A DNA stretch of 64,000 nt from Hsuehochloa calcarea (taxonomy: Eukaryota > Streptophyta > Magnoliopsida > Poales > Poaceae), in NCBI GenBank assembly GCA_036346395.1, contig JAYEVG010000047.1:372001-436000 (forward strand). Direction: 5' to 3'. The position numbers and the translations under genes were made by a program. This document shows positions 35,286-45,897 of this stretch, piece by piece; the first letter of the stretch is position 1; each line of letters opens with the position of its first letter. Below the pieces are notes generated by a model. The model was not told where the DNA came from. It did no database searches and saw nothing but the letters and a program-made list of their open reading frames with translations.

Positions 35286-35930
35286 ATTTATGAAATATTT
35301 ATCATGTCCAAATGGTAACGAAAATTAGATTCACAATATTTTAATTCAATTCTACATACCCTATGTACTTACTGTGGGTTTCTTACATAAATTTTAGAGG
35401 TGTATTGCTATTTTCTTAGTTTAAAAAGTATTTTTGCATTAACAGAATATTTAACATGCACAAATGAAAATTAAAATTAAGTTGGGATTAATTTGATTAA
35501 GCTCTACATACCCTATTTAGCTACTCTGTAATTTTTTATAGGCACCTTGCTACTTTCCTTGTTTGCAAAAGTGTCTCTAGCATTTACAAAATATTTTGCT
35601 GCGTATAAATGAAAACAAAAATTAAGTTAACAATATTTTAATTCAGCTCTACATACCCTATGTACCTACTCTATATTTCTTAGAGAATTTTTAGAGGTGT
35701 CTTGCTATTTTTATAGTTTAAAATATATCTTCGGCATTAACATAATATTTACTGTGCACAAATGGAAACCAAAATTAAGTTGTGATTATTTTGATTAAAC
35801 TCTACATACCCAATTTAGCTACTTTGTAATTTTTACATATTTTTAATATGTATCTTGTTATTTTTAGAAGTGTCTTCCCACTTTCGACATTAACAAAAAA
35901 AAATTACTGTGTAAAAATAAAACCTACAAA
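35286..35930 (+). repeat. AT-rich degenerate tandem array, right part
   Basis: Four or so further units of the roughly 150-bp repeat, with CTCTACATACCC, TAGCTACT-TGTAATTTTT, AGAGGTGTCTTGCTA and GTGCACAAATGAAAAC recurring. The origin is unknown; it could be the body of a larger element. Confidence 0.6.
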
Positions 35931-36809
35931 GTATTCTTAGTATTTGGCCGATGTGTTATAAATCATAGGAGTAGCGCAACATAAATAATATCTATACGAC
36001 GAACTAAACTATACACAACTAAAATGATATACTACAGCAAACAATAATACAACTTAAATGATATACTACATCGACTAATCCATTGAATTCTATGTTGCTA
36101 TTTTTATTTGCTAATCTAGAAGGTTTCGAATTTAGGTACAAAGTTGCAAGAACATTTACCTGCAAAATGGGTGACCAGATCTACTGCCCCGTCTCTCTTC
36201 TCCGCTGTGAACCGATAGGGTTTCGCTACGTCTCTTGTCCTCTCTCCTTCGCTCTCTTCTCCATTTTTTAGGAATTAAAATAACTTTTTCACCGAATTTT
36301 TGGGGTTTATATAGTCAATTCATGTCGCCAGCTGAACTGACGACAGGAACCCACGGTTTCCTATCGCCTTTTCAATTGTCGATTTGCACACTATTATATA
36401 CAAATCACCAGTTGAAATGACGACAGGTAGTTGGAACGGCGGCTCACAGTAAATAGGTTCTTGAACGGTGACATGCACAATTTTTTTAAAAAAAATCGGC
36501 TATTTTTTTTTGTAATTTTTCAAAATTAATATTGTTTTTTTTAATCAACGAAATACTACACGCATGATGCTCAAGGGCACGTCACCGCATTTGTTCTGAC
36601 CATCGGATCAAAAATGGGTACCTAGGATCAGCTGAAGCAGATGGTTGCCCTAACCAAATAAAAAAAAAAATCGCGTCCAGGCTCCACTCCCACCTGACGC
36701 CGCCTCCTCCCCTCCCGACCTCGCTCCTCGCCTCCTCTCCCCACGCGCCGTCGGGCCACCGAGCCGCCGCCAGCGGATCCCCTCTCCGGCACCTCCTCCC
36801 TCGCCCAGT
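35931..36809. other. Upstream flank of the CX3C small-protein gene
   Basis: Contains short direct repeats (AAATGATATACTACA near 36020 and 36055; TTGAA(C)TGACGACAGG near 36335 and 36413) and a T-rich stretch. The last 150 bp are C-rich and probably the 5' UTR. No secure TATA box. Confidence 0.45.
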
Positions 36810-37187
36810 ATGGTGGACGCGTGGTGGCCGCTGCTCGCCGCGGCCGTCCCGGCGCTCGTGGCTGGCCAGGCCATCCGCGTCAAGCGGCGGCGCGACGAGG
36901 AGCAGCGCCTCAAGGCGGCGCGCGGGCGCGAGAAGAGCTCCGACGAGGTCTTCGTCTGCGAGCGCGTCTGCACCTCCAAGCGGATGCTCAAGAAGGTCGG
37001 CGCCTTCTCCAAGGACCCCATCCCGGACACCTGCGTCACCGTCTGCGGCGTCTCCGAGCTCGACGCGTGCGCCGACGCGTGCGCGCGGACCGTCTGCGTC
37101 AACCAGCACCAGGTGCCCAACTGGAACGACGTCTGCCTCAAGAAGTGCCAGAGCGAGTGCCTCAAGCTCTCCTCCACCCTCATGTAG
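36810..37187 (+). CDS. Small CX3C-rich protein with N-terminal membrane anchor
   Basis: Single-exon GC-rich gene, 125 residues, stop TAG. Residues 1-21 are hydrophobic (WWPLLAAAVPALVAGQAI) and followed by KRRR, which suggests an N-terminal anchor or a leader with the rest on the positive-side face. From residue 50 on there are twelve-residue-scale Cys pairs: CERVC, CVTVC, CADAC, then C-x4-C, and CLKKC/CQSEC at the end. Repeated CX3C pairs in a small helical protein are typical of disulfide hairpins such as those of intermembrane-space proteins, but no family name can be assigned with certainty. The chosen ATG is the first one in the C-rich leader, and clean plant codon bias starts there. A +2 frame of similar length is a shadow. 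Confidence 0.82.
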   Translation: MVDAWWPLLAAAVPALVAGQAIRVKRRRDEEQRLKAARGREKSSDEVFVCERVCTSKRMLKKVGAFSKDPIPDTCVTVCGVSELDACADACARTVCVNQHQVPNWNDVCLKKCQSECLKLSSTLM

Positions 37188-39107
37188 TAGCGATTGCTAT
37201 GCTCTTATCCCTGATGCAGTGTTTCCTGCTTCAGTTTATTTTTCTGGGAACTTCAGACATCGGTAGCTGTCGTTTATATATCGGGGGGAATGGAATTGAG
37301 TGAAATGACTTATCCTGGCTGTTATGTTCTGCTCTTTCCATCCATTCTTGCACATTTTATGTTTGGCAAATGTGTTGTCTACACCAATCGTGATTTCTGC
37401 CGCCATGTCCTGATTTGTGGGGTTGTGACAGAATTCGGGTTGCGCCTGTTGGATGAAATGCTTACCGTGCTAGAATTCGATGTCTGCTTGCCTGGAGTTG
37501 CTAACTTTGATCTCTGTTTGAGTAGGATGCTTATTTATTCTTCGAATTGAAGTATTTTGATTAATTAATTTTGACTTCCACAAATTGTTAAGGTGGTGGG
37601 TGTGGCACACAGGCATCTACTTAGCCTTCATAATATAAGAATTCTGAAATACATTTGAGCCTCATATGTCAAATCTTAGAAATGTGATCTTTTAGGTCTT
37701 TTGAGTTAAATCCTGTGAGCACTGTATACAAGTACATCACATTGCTTGCTGGTGTATCTGGTGCAAGCATCCAAAGTGGTGATAATTTTTTTTGTTTTAA
37801 GTTGAATCATGGATTGGTGGATGGTGTCATGGTAGATAGAGTGGAATACATGTTTCATTTGATTTAGCCTTCCCAATGCCATGAACTGGACGGCTTCTTT
37901 TTTGCAACACAATTTCTTGTTGAAAAGAAATGGTAGACCCTCTTCTAATCGCCATTATCCGAATGGGATGTAGATGTAGCGGATTAGATGAGCCACTTGG
38001 TTTAACCTAGCTAGCTCACTTATGATTCAGATGTAGCCGACTTCGCTGAATACACACCATCTCATGTCCATTTCCATGAGTTTGTGTCTGGAACTTGAGT
38101 TCGAACTGATTCAGTTCCAATTCTCTTAGCATCAGGATCAGGAATTTCCCTATGAATATCATCATAGCCCTGCAAATGATAAATTATGAGTCATATTGCA
38201 TAAACAAAAAACATACAGCTCCTTTCTAGCTTCGCTGTAGATAAATCCCCAAGAAACGAAGCCAAGAACCCTAAACTATGCCCAACAACATTCCTCCTCC
38301 CAAGATTAAATCCAAACCCCCAAGCATTCTTCAAAAACCAACGGACTATTCATACTGAAATACATATATTCAAAACATGTCAACAGGTGAGAACAATTTA
38401 CATTTGGGTTGAAACAAGGAAAGCAACAGAAAATATATGTACAACTGAAGCCATGTACTACTCTAATGATATTATTACTAAACTCACATTTGAAAAAACA
38501 TAGTTCTTTTTCCTTTTTCGTAATGACATCGATGTAGGATTTTAGCAGAAGCCCCTCATCCAACATGTCTCTTCATGTGTGATATAACAGAGGTGGCAGA
38601 AGCAAATTGGTTCAATCACTTACCTACTACAAGTTTTTTTTTTCTATAATTGCAAAGATAATTCCCTACTACCGCATACAACCAGCTTATGCATGCATGT
38701 TCATAATTGAGCACCCAAAAAAATCGATGTGAGATGTATTCTTCCTCTTCGCTTCCTCCACCAGCCGATGCTCCTCCTCTTCCTTTTCTTCTCTACCTTC
38801 TTCCTCTTCTCCTCCAGCCTCTTCCTTTTCATCTCTCTTCTTTCATGGATCTGCACCCAACAAACATGCGGCAACCACATCGGAAAAAAATCTAACAATA
38901 TATGAAACCAAGAAGCCAAGAACGCAAGGAGAGAGGCTCACTTCTTGGTCCAGCGCCGGTGGCAACGAGGAGCCGGCGAGCGGAACGGCGGAGACAACAA
39001 ATCGAACTAGAGGCGCAAGGTGTAGCTATGGCAGAGTCGCAGAGACGAACTGGAGGGGGGAGGGGAGGGGGGAGAGAGAAGGCACCCTCTTCCGAACATG
39101 TTTATTC
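37188..39107. other. 3' flank of the CX3C gene and unassigned DNA
   Basis: 37188 to about 37560 is likely 3' UTR. A segment at about 38238-38280 (TAGATAAATCCCCAAGAA, then CCCTAAACTATG) recurs at about 40391-40432. 38890-39090 is GC-rich and purine-rich. No gene is supported. Confidence 0.45.
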
Positions 39108-39112
39108 TAACC

Positions 39113-40180
39113 TGTTAAGTATGTGATTACGTAGGTTCATGCGTAATTGGTTATGATTCGAAAACCCTTTCCGACCACGGGTCGTTAGCGGTTCCTAACA
39201 GAACATAACGATTCTCGAATACACACAAATTATATCGGACGAACCTTAATGCAATATGATCTACGACTAGGTCCTTATGACTTATGACCAGTTTGTATCT
39301 CTATACGATCAGTTCATATTTTGCCTTAACCAGGTTTCGACCAGTCTGTGATTATATTCGACCAGTCTACGATCAGCTCGTATCTCCATACAACTAGTCC
39401 GTGTCTGATCGAACTGAACGACCTGCTCATGCATACTCCCTTTACCTCACGATGTCTGATTGAACTTCAAGTGAGATATTATGTTATCCATAAACTATTC
39501 GATATTTTCTCGATCGAGTGTCGGATAACTTCATGTGGTCGAACTCTTCGACCACTAGTGGCATGACTATGCACTTTCTTTATCCGACTACATCGAGGGG
39601 TTCAGAGATAACTCTCCTATTATGTTAGGAGGGGAAAATTTCATATCCGACCAATCATATTCCTCCGCATATTTCATAACATACCCGAAAGCTATCTTTA
39701 TAACTACCTAGTTATGAGTAGCGTTTGACAACCCCTAAGTGTATTATTACACATGTAGGAAACCATATTGATCTCATATATAAGGATTATACATCATCAT
39801 TACTTGAGACCAACTAATGACACATAGAATCATAACAATCTTAATAGTATCTCAAGGTGGGTATATCCAACCCCATATTCTCTAACATGTGTTCATATTA
39901 TTTATTCGATATCTCTATATCTATGACCGGCGAAACATGGTCATCGATCAATACATACGTTAGTCGATAAGTCACTAGTGTTCCGACCAGTGACATCCGA
40001 TCAGGGATACATTTAGAACGACATCATATAATTTAAAGAGCTTCACCAACAAGGCACATACTTATTGATCTATACAACCGATGATTCATTCAAGAAACAG
40101 AATAACATTTATTCAATAACTCATAAACACAAACGTTATACAATCATCTCTATTATTACCTCTAGGGCATATCACCAACA
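39113..40180 (-). mobile_element. E7: Angela-like Copia LTR (solo or fragment)
   Basis: Read on the - strand it starts TGTTGGTGATATGCCCTAG, the typical start of Angela/BARE-type LTRs, and ends CACATACTTAACA. Length about 1.07 kb. Words GACCAGT and CGATCAG recur near 39280-39400. Neither a primer-binding site nor a purine tract adjoins it. The flanking 5-mers TAACC and CCTTC do not match, so it may be a truncated copy. Confidence 0.7.
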
Positions 40181-40724
40181 CCTTCGGGACTGGAGAGGCA
40201 TCGAGGGCGAGAGGAAGGCGAAGAGGCGCCCGCCGGCGACCCCTGGCGTCCTCGGTGGTGAGGGAAAGGCAGGAGAGGCATCGCGCGTCGGAGGAGGAGG
40301 CAGTGGTGCATGAGGTGCGACATCGATGGGAACAAGGGGCCAACCGACCTATTGGTTTCTTGAATCCAACAGACCCACTGCCAGATCTGTAGATAAATCC
40401 CCAAGAAATGAAGCTAAGACCCTAAACTATGCGGCTACTGGCGGCGACGGAGATTGGGGGAGGAGGGGAACGTGGTGGCGGAGGTTAGGCTCGGGTCCTT
40501 GGGGGTAGGGGAGACGCCGACTCCTACTGCTCAAACATGGCTTCGGGTTTTCCTCCTGTGGAGATGTGGCGGTACACGGAGTGTAGAAGGAGCAGGCACG
40601 ACGGTGGAGATGCAGGTGAGAAGATCCAGGAATAGGGGAAACACGACAGTTGGCTGCAACGGAGATGAGGGGAGGAGGGAAACGTGGTGGCAGAAGTTAG
40701 GCTTGGGGCCTCCTGATAAGGACA
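40181..40724. repeat. GC-rich stretch with two related 60-bp segments
   Basis: About 40440-40503 and 40657-40716 share CGGAGAT, GGGAGGAGG, AACGTGGTGGC and AGTTAGGCT words. With the shared segment at 38238 this suggests remains of one unnamed element on both sides of E7. Confidence 0.4.
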
Positions 40725-41597
40725 TGACCCCTATGGATGCAACCATATTTGCTATGCTTGTTGTTCCAAGTACTAGAGCTCGTACGATTCACTTAAATTA
40801 TCAGCACCATGTCACTTTTGGTCCAAGACAAGCAAGCAGTTCGAGCTGGACCCGTTTTGGAATCCAGTTCGGCCTCCGGAATCAGCATGACAGCACCAAC
40901 TTAAAACATACATAACTTTTGTAAACGGAGTCCAATTCGGGTGTTCTTTGGCTTGTTGGAAAGCTAACGACGAGATCTTTCCAACGGATCTAGCCTCACC
41001 TCCAAGTTCCTTATGTAGACTTCGGAATCGTCAAAAGAAGGTGTTATATCACCGATTTGGACCAATTTGGGCCTTGTAATCGTACCGGAATTGGCCCATA
41101 TGCCGCCAGCCCACCTGGGGGCGTGGTTACTGTTCACATGAACAGTAACTCACAACTTTAGTCCCACCCCGCTATTTCTTTTAGATTTGTGGCTCCTCAT
41201 CCCCTATTTAAGGAGGACGCACCCCCTCTAATTTCCTTGTATTTCGTTTGATTAGTTTCTCCATTGTGAAAACTCTCGTTCTTCGCTTGTATCGACTAGA
41301 CCAACCGTAAAGGACCTCTTACGGAATCCCGCCTTTTGAACTCAATCAAATATTTGCAATTCAGGTTGCGTTTTACTTTGTTCTTGCGTGCTTCTTCGGT
41401 GTATGCAGGAATTGATCTTCGTGATCAGGTCATCCGGGTATTCGTGCACGGTTGATAACGACTTATCGAGCAGTTCAGCGATTACGTAGTTTCGGGCCTT
41501 GCGAGTTCGTAGCCAGGATCGTGAGAGTTGAGCGACTTCTACCGAATTTATCTTCTCATCGAAAGATCGGGCCAAATAAGGACCTTCGGGTTCATCA
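40725..41597 (+). repeat. 5' LTR of E8
   Basis: Matches 45057-45427 over its first 370 bp with few differences. Ends immediately before the primer-binding site. Confidence 0.85.
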
Positions 41598-41611
41598 AGT
41601 GGTATCAGAGC

Positions 41612-43066
41612 TACAGTTAATCGGTGAGAGTTTCCAGTTTTCTAATAGTAGATTTGTTTTTCATACCTAGAGTCCAGAAAATTACCAAAAGAAAAAAATT
41701 CGCATCTATCATCCATACCGAGCCCTTTGAGCCTTTGCAGTTTTTTATTTTCAGTTTGCTTGTTGAATCATTAGTTGCATTGTCATGTCTAGTTGCTGAT
41801 CTTTAGTTCTAGTTATTGTCTAGTTGGTCGTTGTCTAGATTGCTTCTCGTATTTTTCCTTTGCGTCGCTTAATCGTTCTTTAGGGTTCTTAGTTTTCGCA
41901 TCTAAAATAGAAAATTCGTGGGTTAGAGCTCCTCTAATCTGCACCAAAAAAGAGAGAGAACACTTTGCTGTATTCGCGACTTGTGGAAAACCCTAAGGCA
42001 CGCAAATAATAGAAGGAGAAAGAGGCCGCCACAGAGAACAAAAGCCGTGGTAGAAAAAAAAGAAGAAGAAAAATAATCTTACGCCAAAAACCAGTAAAAA
42101 TTGGTGGAGTCCTTCTACATATATCCATAAGCTTTCACAACAAATTTTAGCAAATTTGGCTCACGGAATCAAAAGATATAGCGGTTTCAAGATTGAACCT
42201 GAGTCGGTTTCGAGTTCAAGTACGATTCCGTTTGTGAGACACCTTCAGTAAAATATTCATAACTTTTGCATACGGGGTCCGTTTTGGACGTTCTTGTGCT
42301 CGTTGGAAAGATAACGATGAGGTACATCCTTTCCACTTAAGCCTTATCTCTACCTCTGGAGCCTCCAAAATCGGCTATCTTCAGCCCCGAATTCGCGTCA
42401 CAAGTTTTCGGTTTCTGTTTTTGCCGTTTCTTTTAGTCTTCCCTTTGGAATTTGGGGTTTACCTCAACTGCAAAGTTGTAGATATCGTCGAAACCTTTCA
42501 AATGAGTATATATAAGATATATAAAACTTTGATCTTTCATCTTTTGAGACTAGCTTTTTATTTACTGCTTCAACTAGAGGGCTGTTTACATTGCACGTTA
42601 TTCTGGTTTTGTGCTCTACATCGTGTGAACAATCTTGTGCCCTACAAAGAAGTTTGAGTAGTTGGTTAGCGTCTCTCCTAGCACTTGCTGTGAGATTTTT
42701 TATTGCTTACATCAAGTCACATTTTATCTTTGTGTGTGCGTACATACACATCTCTTAGTGGGGCTTTGATTAGCTAACTTTGATTAGGCTAGGATCAGCA
42801 ACATTGACTAATACTTTGAACAATTTTTCAACTTGCATTAACTGATTTGATTATTGCTTATCCTTGCTACCATATTGAAGCCTTCCAAGCTCCACTTCCT
42901 ACTAACTCAGCAGGTTCCGTTCATTGCAATCGTTATGCTAATCACAAGTGAGAGTATCACGAACCAGCCACTGGTTGTACCACTTTCTTGCTGCATTGGT
43001 AAGAACTAGTAAGAACTTGGTGAGGCGTTGTGAGAGAGCAACTGTTGAAATGCCAGAACCTAGTAG
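41612..43066 (+). other. E8 5' leader
   Basis: Untranslated. Contains at 42258-42375 a diverged copy of an LTR segment (40911-41060): both have CATAACTTTTG, then ACGG-GTCC, GTTGGAAAG-TAACGA and CCTC/CCTCCA words. The 3' end has an acceptor-like CTAACCATAG at 43105-43114, so Gag may be expressed from a spliced RNA. Confidence 0.55.
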
Positions 43067-44245
43067 TTGATAGCATATACTTATGATTTGTTTTCTTATT
43101 TTCTACTAACCATAGCATGTTCGTGGGATGATTACGAGTTAGATTCACGTCTTTTTCGAGCCATTGAATGGGAGCGTAAGAAAGTTCACGAGGAAGATGC
43201 ACGTTTGAGACAAGCTTCTTCACCATGGGAGGTATATGATCGTGATGGTACGTCCAATAAAACTAAAATCACTTTGCCATCCTTTACTGGTAAATTTGAT
43301 CCTGATGCCTACATTGACTGGGAGATTGCTTTAGATAAAGAGTTTGAATATTATGAATGGTCTGATAGGAAAAAGATTAGAGCTGTCACTAGTGTTTTTG
43401 TTGAGGATGCAACGCTTTGGTGGAAGTATTTACGTAGACATCGAATAGTGCCTCAAACTTGGCATGCATTAAAGAAACTTTTGAGAGATGAATTTGTTCA
43501 TAAATATTATGCTGATTATTTGCTAGCTAAATTGCAACGCTTAAAACAACGTAGTAGAACTGTAAGGGCATACTATCATGAATTGAAAAATCGTTTGTTG
43601 CGTTGTGGCTTAGAGGAATATACTGAAGCTACAGAGAATAGATTCTTAAGTGGGCTTAATCAAGAAATTAAGGACCTTCTTGTTCACAAAGAATATAATT
43701 CTCTCTCTTATTTGTTTATACTTGTCTGCAAGGTTGAAAGTCAGATTAAGGAGAAATTGAGAATGCTTGATGTTAGGAAACATGAGAACAAACCTGTGTT
43801 TGTATCTTTTTCTGTGACTAACAACAAGCAGGAAGTTGAGAACCATATTGAAGAGGAGAATGAGCTGATTGAACTATCGACTCCATTTGTTGAGAAGGAA
43901 GATGAGGAGATGGATGCACCTACATCATCTGAGGAGAGCCACAAAGGTAAAGATCTTGGTGCTATCATCACTCAAGGTGGGTATGCTTGTGAAGAACTAC
44001 AATTGTCCACTGTTCATGCTAGTTTAGAGCAAAAATTAGTGAAAAATAATTCTGATATGCACATGTTTCACGAAGAGAATTCAGACTGCATTGATTTTAG
44101 TGCACCATGTGATAAACTTGTTGATTTACCTGTTGACTTGAGTATACCATATGATAACATAATTAGATTGCCTGCTGTTTTGAGCGATTCATATGATGAG
44201 ACAATCACATATAATGATCATGTGGAATTGGTTAGACATAAATAA
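43067..44245 (+). CDS. E8 Gag (Gypsy type)
   Basis: 392-residue frame. The first 25 or so residues are doubtful: they overlap a possible 3' splice site, so the natural start may differ. From about residue 24 there is an RLFRAIEWERKK segment, then ITLPSFTGKFDPDAYIDWE, VFVEDATLWWKYLR, WHALKKLLRDEFVHKYY and TVRAYYHELKNRLLRCGLEE, the retrotransposon Gag core of Gypsy elements (Pfam Retrotrans_gag type). An acidic Glu-rich tail follows. No zinc knuckle is seen. It ends at TAA 44243-44245; the same frame stays open after this stop for another 330 codons. Confidence 0.82.
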   Translation: MIAYTYDLFSYFLLTIACSWDDYELDSRLFRAIEWERKKVHEEDARLRQASSPWEVYDRDGTSNKTKITLPSFTGKFDPDAYIDWEIALDKEFEYYEWSDRKKIRAVTSVFVEDATLWWKYLRRHRIVPQTWHALKKLLRDEFVHKYYADYLLAKLQRLKQRSRTVRAYYHELKNRLLRCGLEEYTEATENRFLSGLNQEIKDLLVHKEYNSLSYLFILVCKVESQIKEKLRMLDVRKHENKPVFVSFSVTNNKQEVENHIEEENELIELSTPFVEKEDEEMDAPTSSEESHKGKDLGAIITQGGYACEELQLSTVHASLEQKLVKNNSDMHMFHEENSDCIDFSAPCDKLVDLPVDLSIPYDNIIRLPAVLSDSYDETITYNDHVELVRHK

Positions 44246-45056
44246 GTTTTGACTAGAATTTCTCCTACTGGTTCTTTATGTTACATTATGTTGGAGCTAC
44301 CGATGAAATTGTTACATGCTATGGAGAAAGTTTTTGAAATCGCATGTTTGAAATCTTTGTCTAGTGCGTGCACCCCTGGATATAAGTTTAATTTGATTGG
44401 AGATTATGGTGTAGACAATCAATTTCATGTGTATCGAATATGCATAACTTGTGATCACATAGATGAATTGAAGCTTACTGTTTTGAATAACAATTCTTGT
44501 GTACCGAATCTTGTTCATTATGAGAGGAAAATAAACTTTAGTGATCATCCAATACCTATGCGTTCATCTCTTATTGCACCATCTAGTATTGACAATCTGA
44601 ATCATGGTGTTGAAGTATGGAAGAACTTTCAAATCGTTTCACCCTTACTAGATGAAGTTGCTAACGCTCAATTGAAATCTGATTATATGGATGAACTTTG
44701 TTTGATTCTAAATGTTGTAGATTTGCTCATATGTGCTACCACTGCAAGTTTACAACTTCAGATATTTGAATTGAATAAATGCTTCACTTACATTTGCAAA
44801 ACTAGTTGCAATAATTGTTGTGTGAGAAATTTTGTTTTGATCATTCGCATATATGATTACTCTTGGGTTAATAATACAATGAACATTTATGATCGTTGTT
44901 GTCCTCTAACATTAATTGTGCAACAACGAAGAACCGTTAAAACAGATGATATATACATATACCATGCATACACCTTGGCTTCTTTGTTACCCTATTTTCA
45001 GCTTATCAAAAGCCGAGGACGGCTTTGTTTTCAAGAAAAGGAGGATGAGGAGGACA
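44246..45056 (+). CDS. E8 second frame, in phase with Gag after one stop
   Basis: Open from 44246 to past the start of the right LTR and in the same frame as Gag, separated by a single TAA. There is no ATG at its start. Composition is protein-like (Ser/Cys/Leu/Asn-rich, few Pro) and not a known pol domain. It resembles the uncharacterised long ORFs of non-autonomous grass Gypsy elements. It may be the C-terminal part of one long product, read through or interrupted by a point mutation. I do not recognise a function. Confidence 0.55.
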
Positions 45057-45427
45057 TGACCCCTACGGATGCAACCATATTTGCTATGCTTGTTGTTCCA
45101 AGTACAAGAGCTCGTACACTTCACTTAAATTATCAACACCATGTCACTTTTGGTCCAAGACAAGCAAGCAGTTCAAGCTGTACCCATTTTGGAATCCAGT
45201 TCGGCCTTTGGAATCAGCATCACAGCACCAACTTAAAACATACATAACTTTTGTAAACGGAGTTCGATTCGGGTGTTCTTTGGCTTGTTGGAAAGCTAAC
45301 GACGAAATCTTTCCAACGGATCTAGCCTCACCTCCAAATTTCTTATGTACACTTCGAAATCATCAAAAGAAAGTGTTATATCACCGATTTGGGCCAATTT
45401 GGGCCTTGTAATCGTACCGGAATTGGC
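45057..45427 (+). repeat. Truncated 3' LTR of E8
   Basis: First 370 bp of the LTR only. Junction to E9 LTR sequence after GTACCGGAATTGG. Confidence 0.82.
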
Positions 45428-45840
45428 AACCATAGTTGAGTGAGGTGTTGGTTCGGTTTGGAACCGGTCCAAGTGTTTGGACTTACCTCGGAGGTATTGG
45501 CTTAATTAGTGGAGCCGGTCCAATTTGTTTGGGCTAACCTCAACGTGGATTAGGGGAGACCGGCAAGTCTCCGAACACCACGGTAAAACATAATCGTGTC
45601 ATCTTGTTTTTACTTGTGCTTTACTTTGAGCAATTTACATTCTTGCTTATATATCTTGTATGATTGCTCATATTGTATTGTGTTCATATTGTCGGTGCAC
45701 TTAGTTGACCCTAGTTGATTTAGGTTTTAATTGAGTAAAACCAATTCGCTATTAGCTTCCGCATTTATATATTGGTTTCGCGCGAAAGTTTTTTTTAAAC
45801 CGCCTATTCACCCCCTCTAGTCGGCCACCTCGATCTTACA
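45428..45840 (+). repeat. E9 5' LTR, 3' part only
   Basis: The last 413 bp of an LTR, ending CGCCTATTCACCCCCTC..., the common end of Sirevirus-like LTRs in this window. The front is missing, replaced by E8 sequence. Confidence 0.7.
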
Positions 45841-45897
45841 AGTGGTATCAGAGCTTGGTCTCTCATTTATTAGACTTAACCGTCTAGAGAGTAAAGG

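Larger units (their letters stand above)
40725..45427 (+). mobile_element. E8: gag-only Gypsy-type element, right LTR truncated
   Basis: Left LTR 40725-41597 (873 bp) begins TGACCCCTA and ends TTCATCA; a primer-binding site TGGTATCAGAGC is at 41600-41611. The interior has a 1.4-kb leader, a Gag frame and a second frame, then a purine tract (AAAAGGAGGATGAGGAGGA, about 45037-45055) and the start of the right LTR at 45057. The right LTR stops matching at 45427, where the LTR end of E9 begins. No protease, RT, RNase H or integrase is found, so the element is non-autonomous. Confidence 0.85.

Noticed and set aside
36582..37183. - strand ORFs of 175-177 residues over the CX3C gene
   Set aside because: Antisense shadows of a GC-rich gene; no start context or domain.
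37290..37550. 86-residue ORF after the CX3C gene
   Set aside because: AT-rich chance frame in the probable 3' UTR.
39108..40185. E7 as a perfect solo LTR with TSD
   Set aside because: Flanking 5-mers differ (TAACC and CCTTC); kept only as an LTR fragment.
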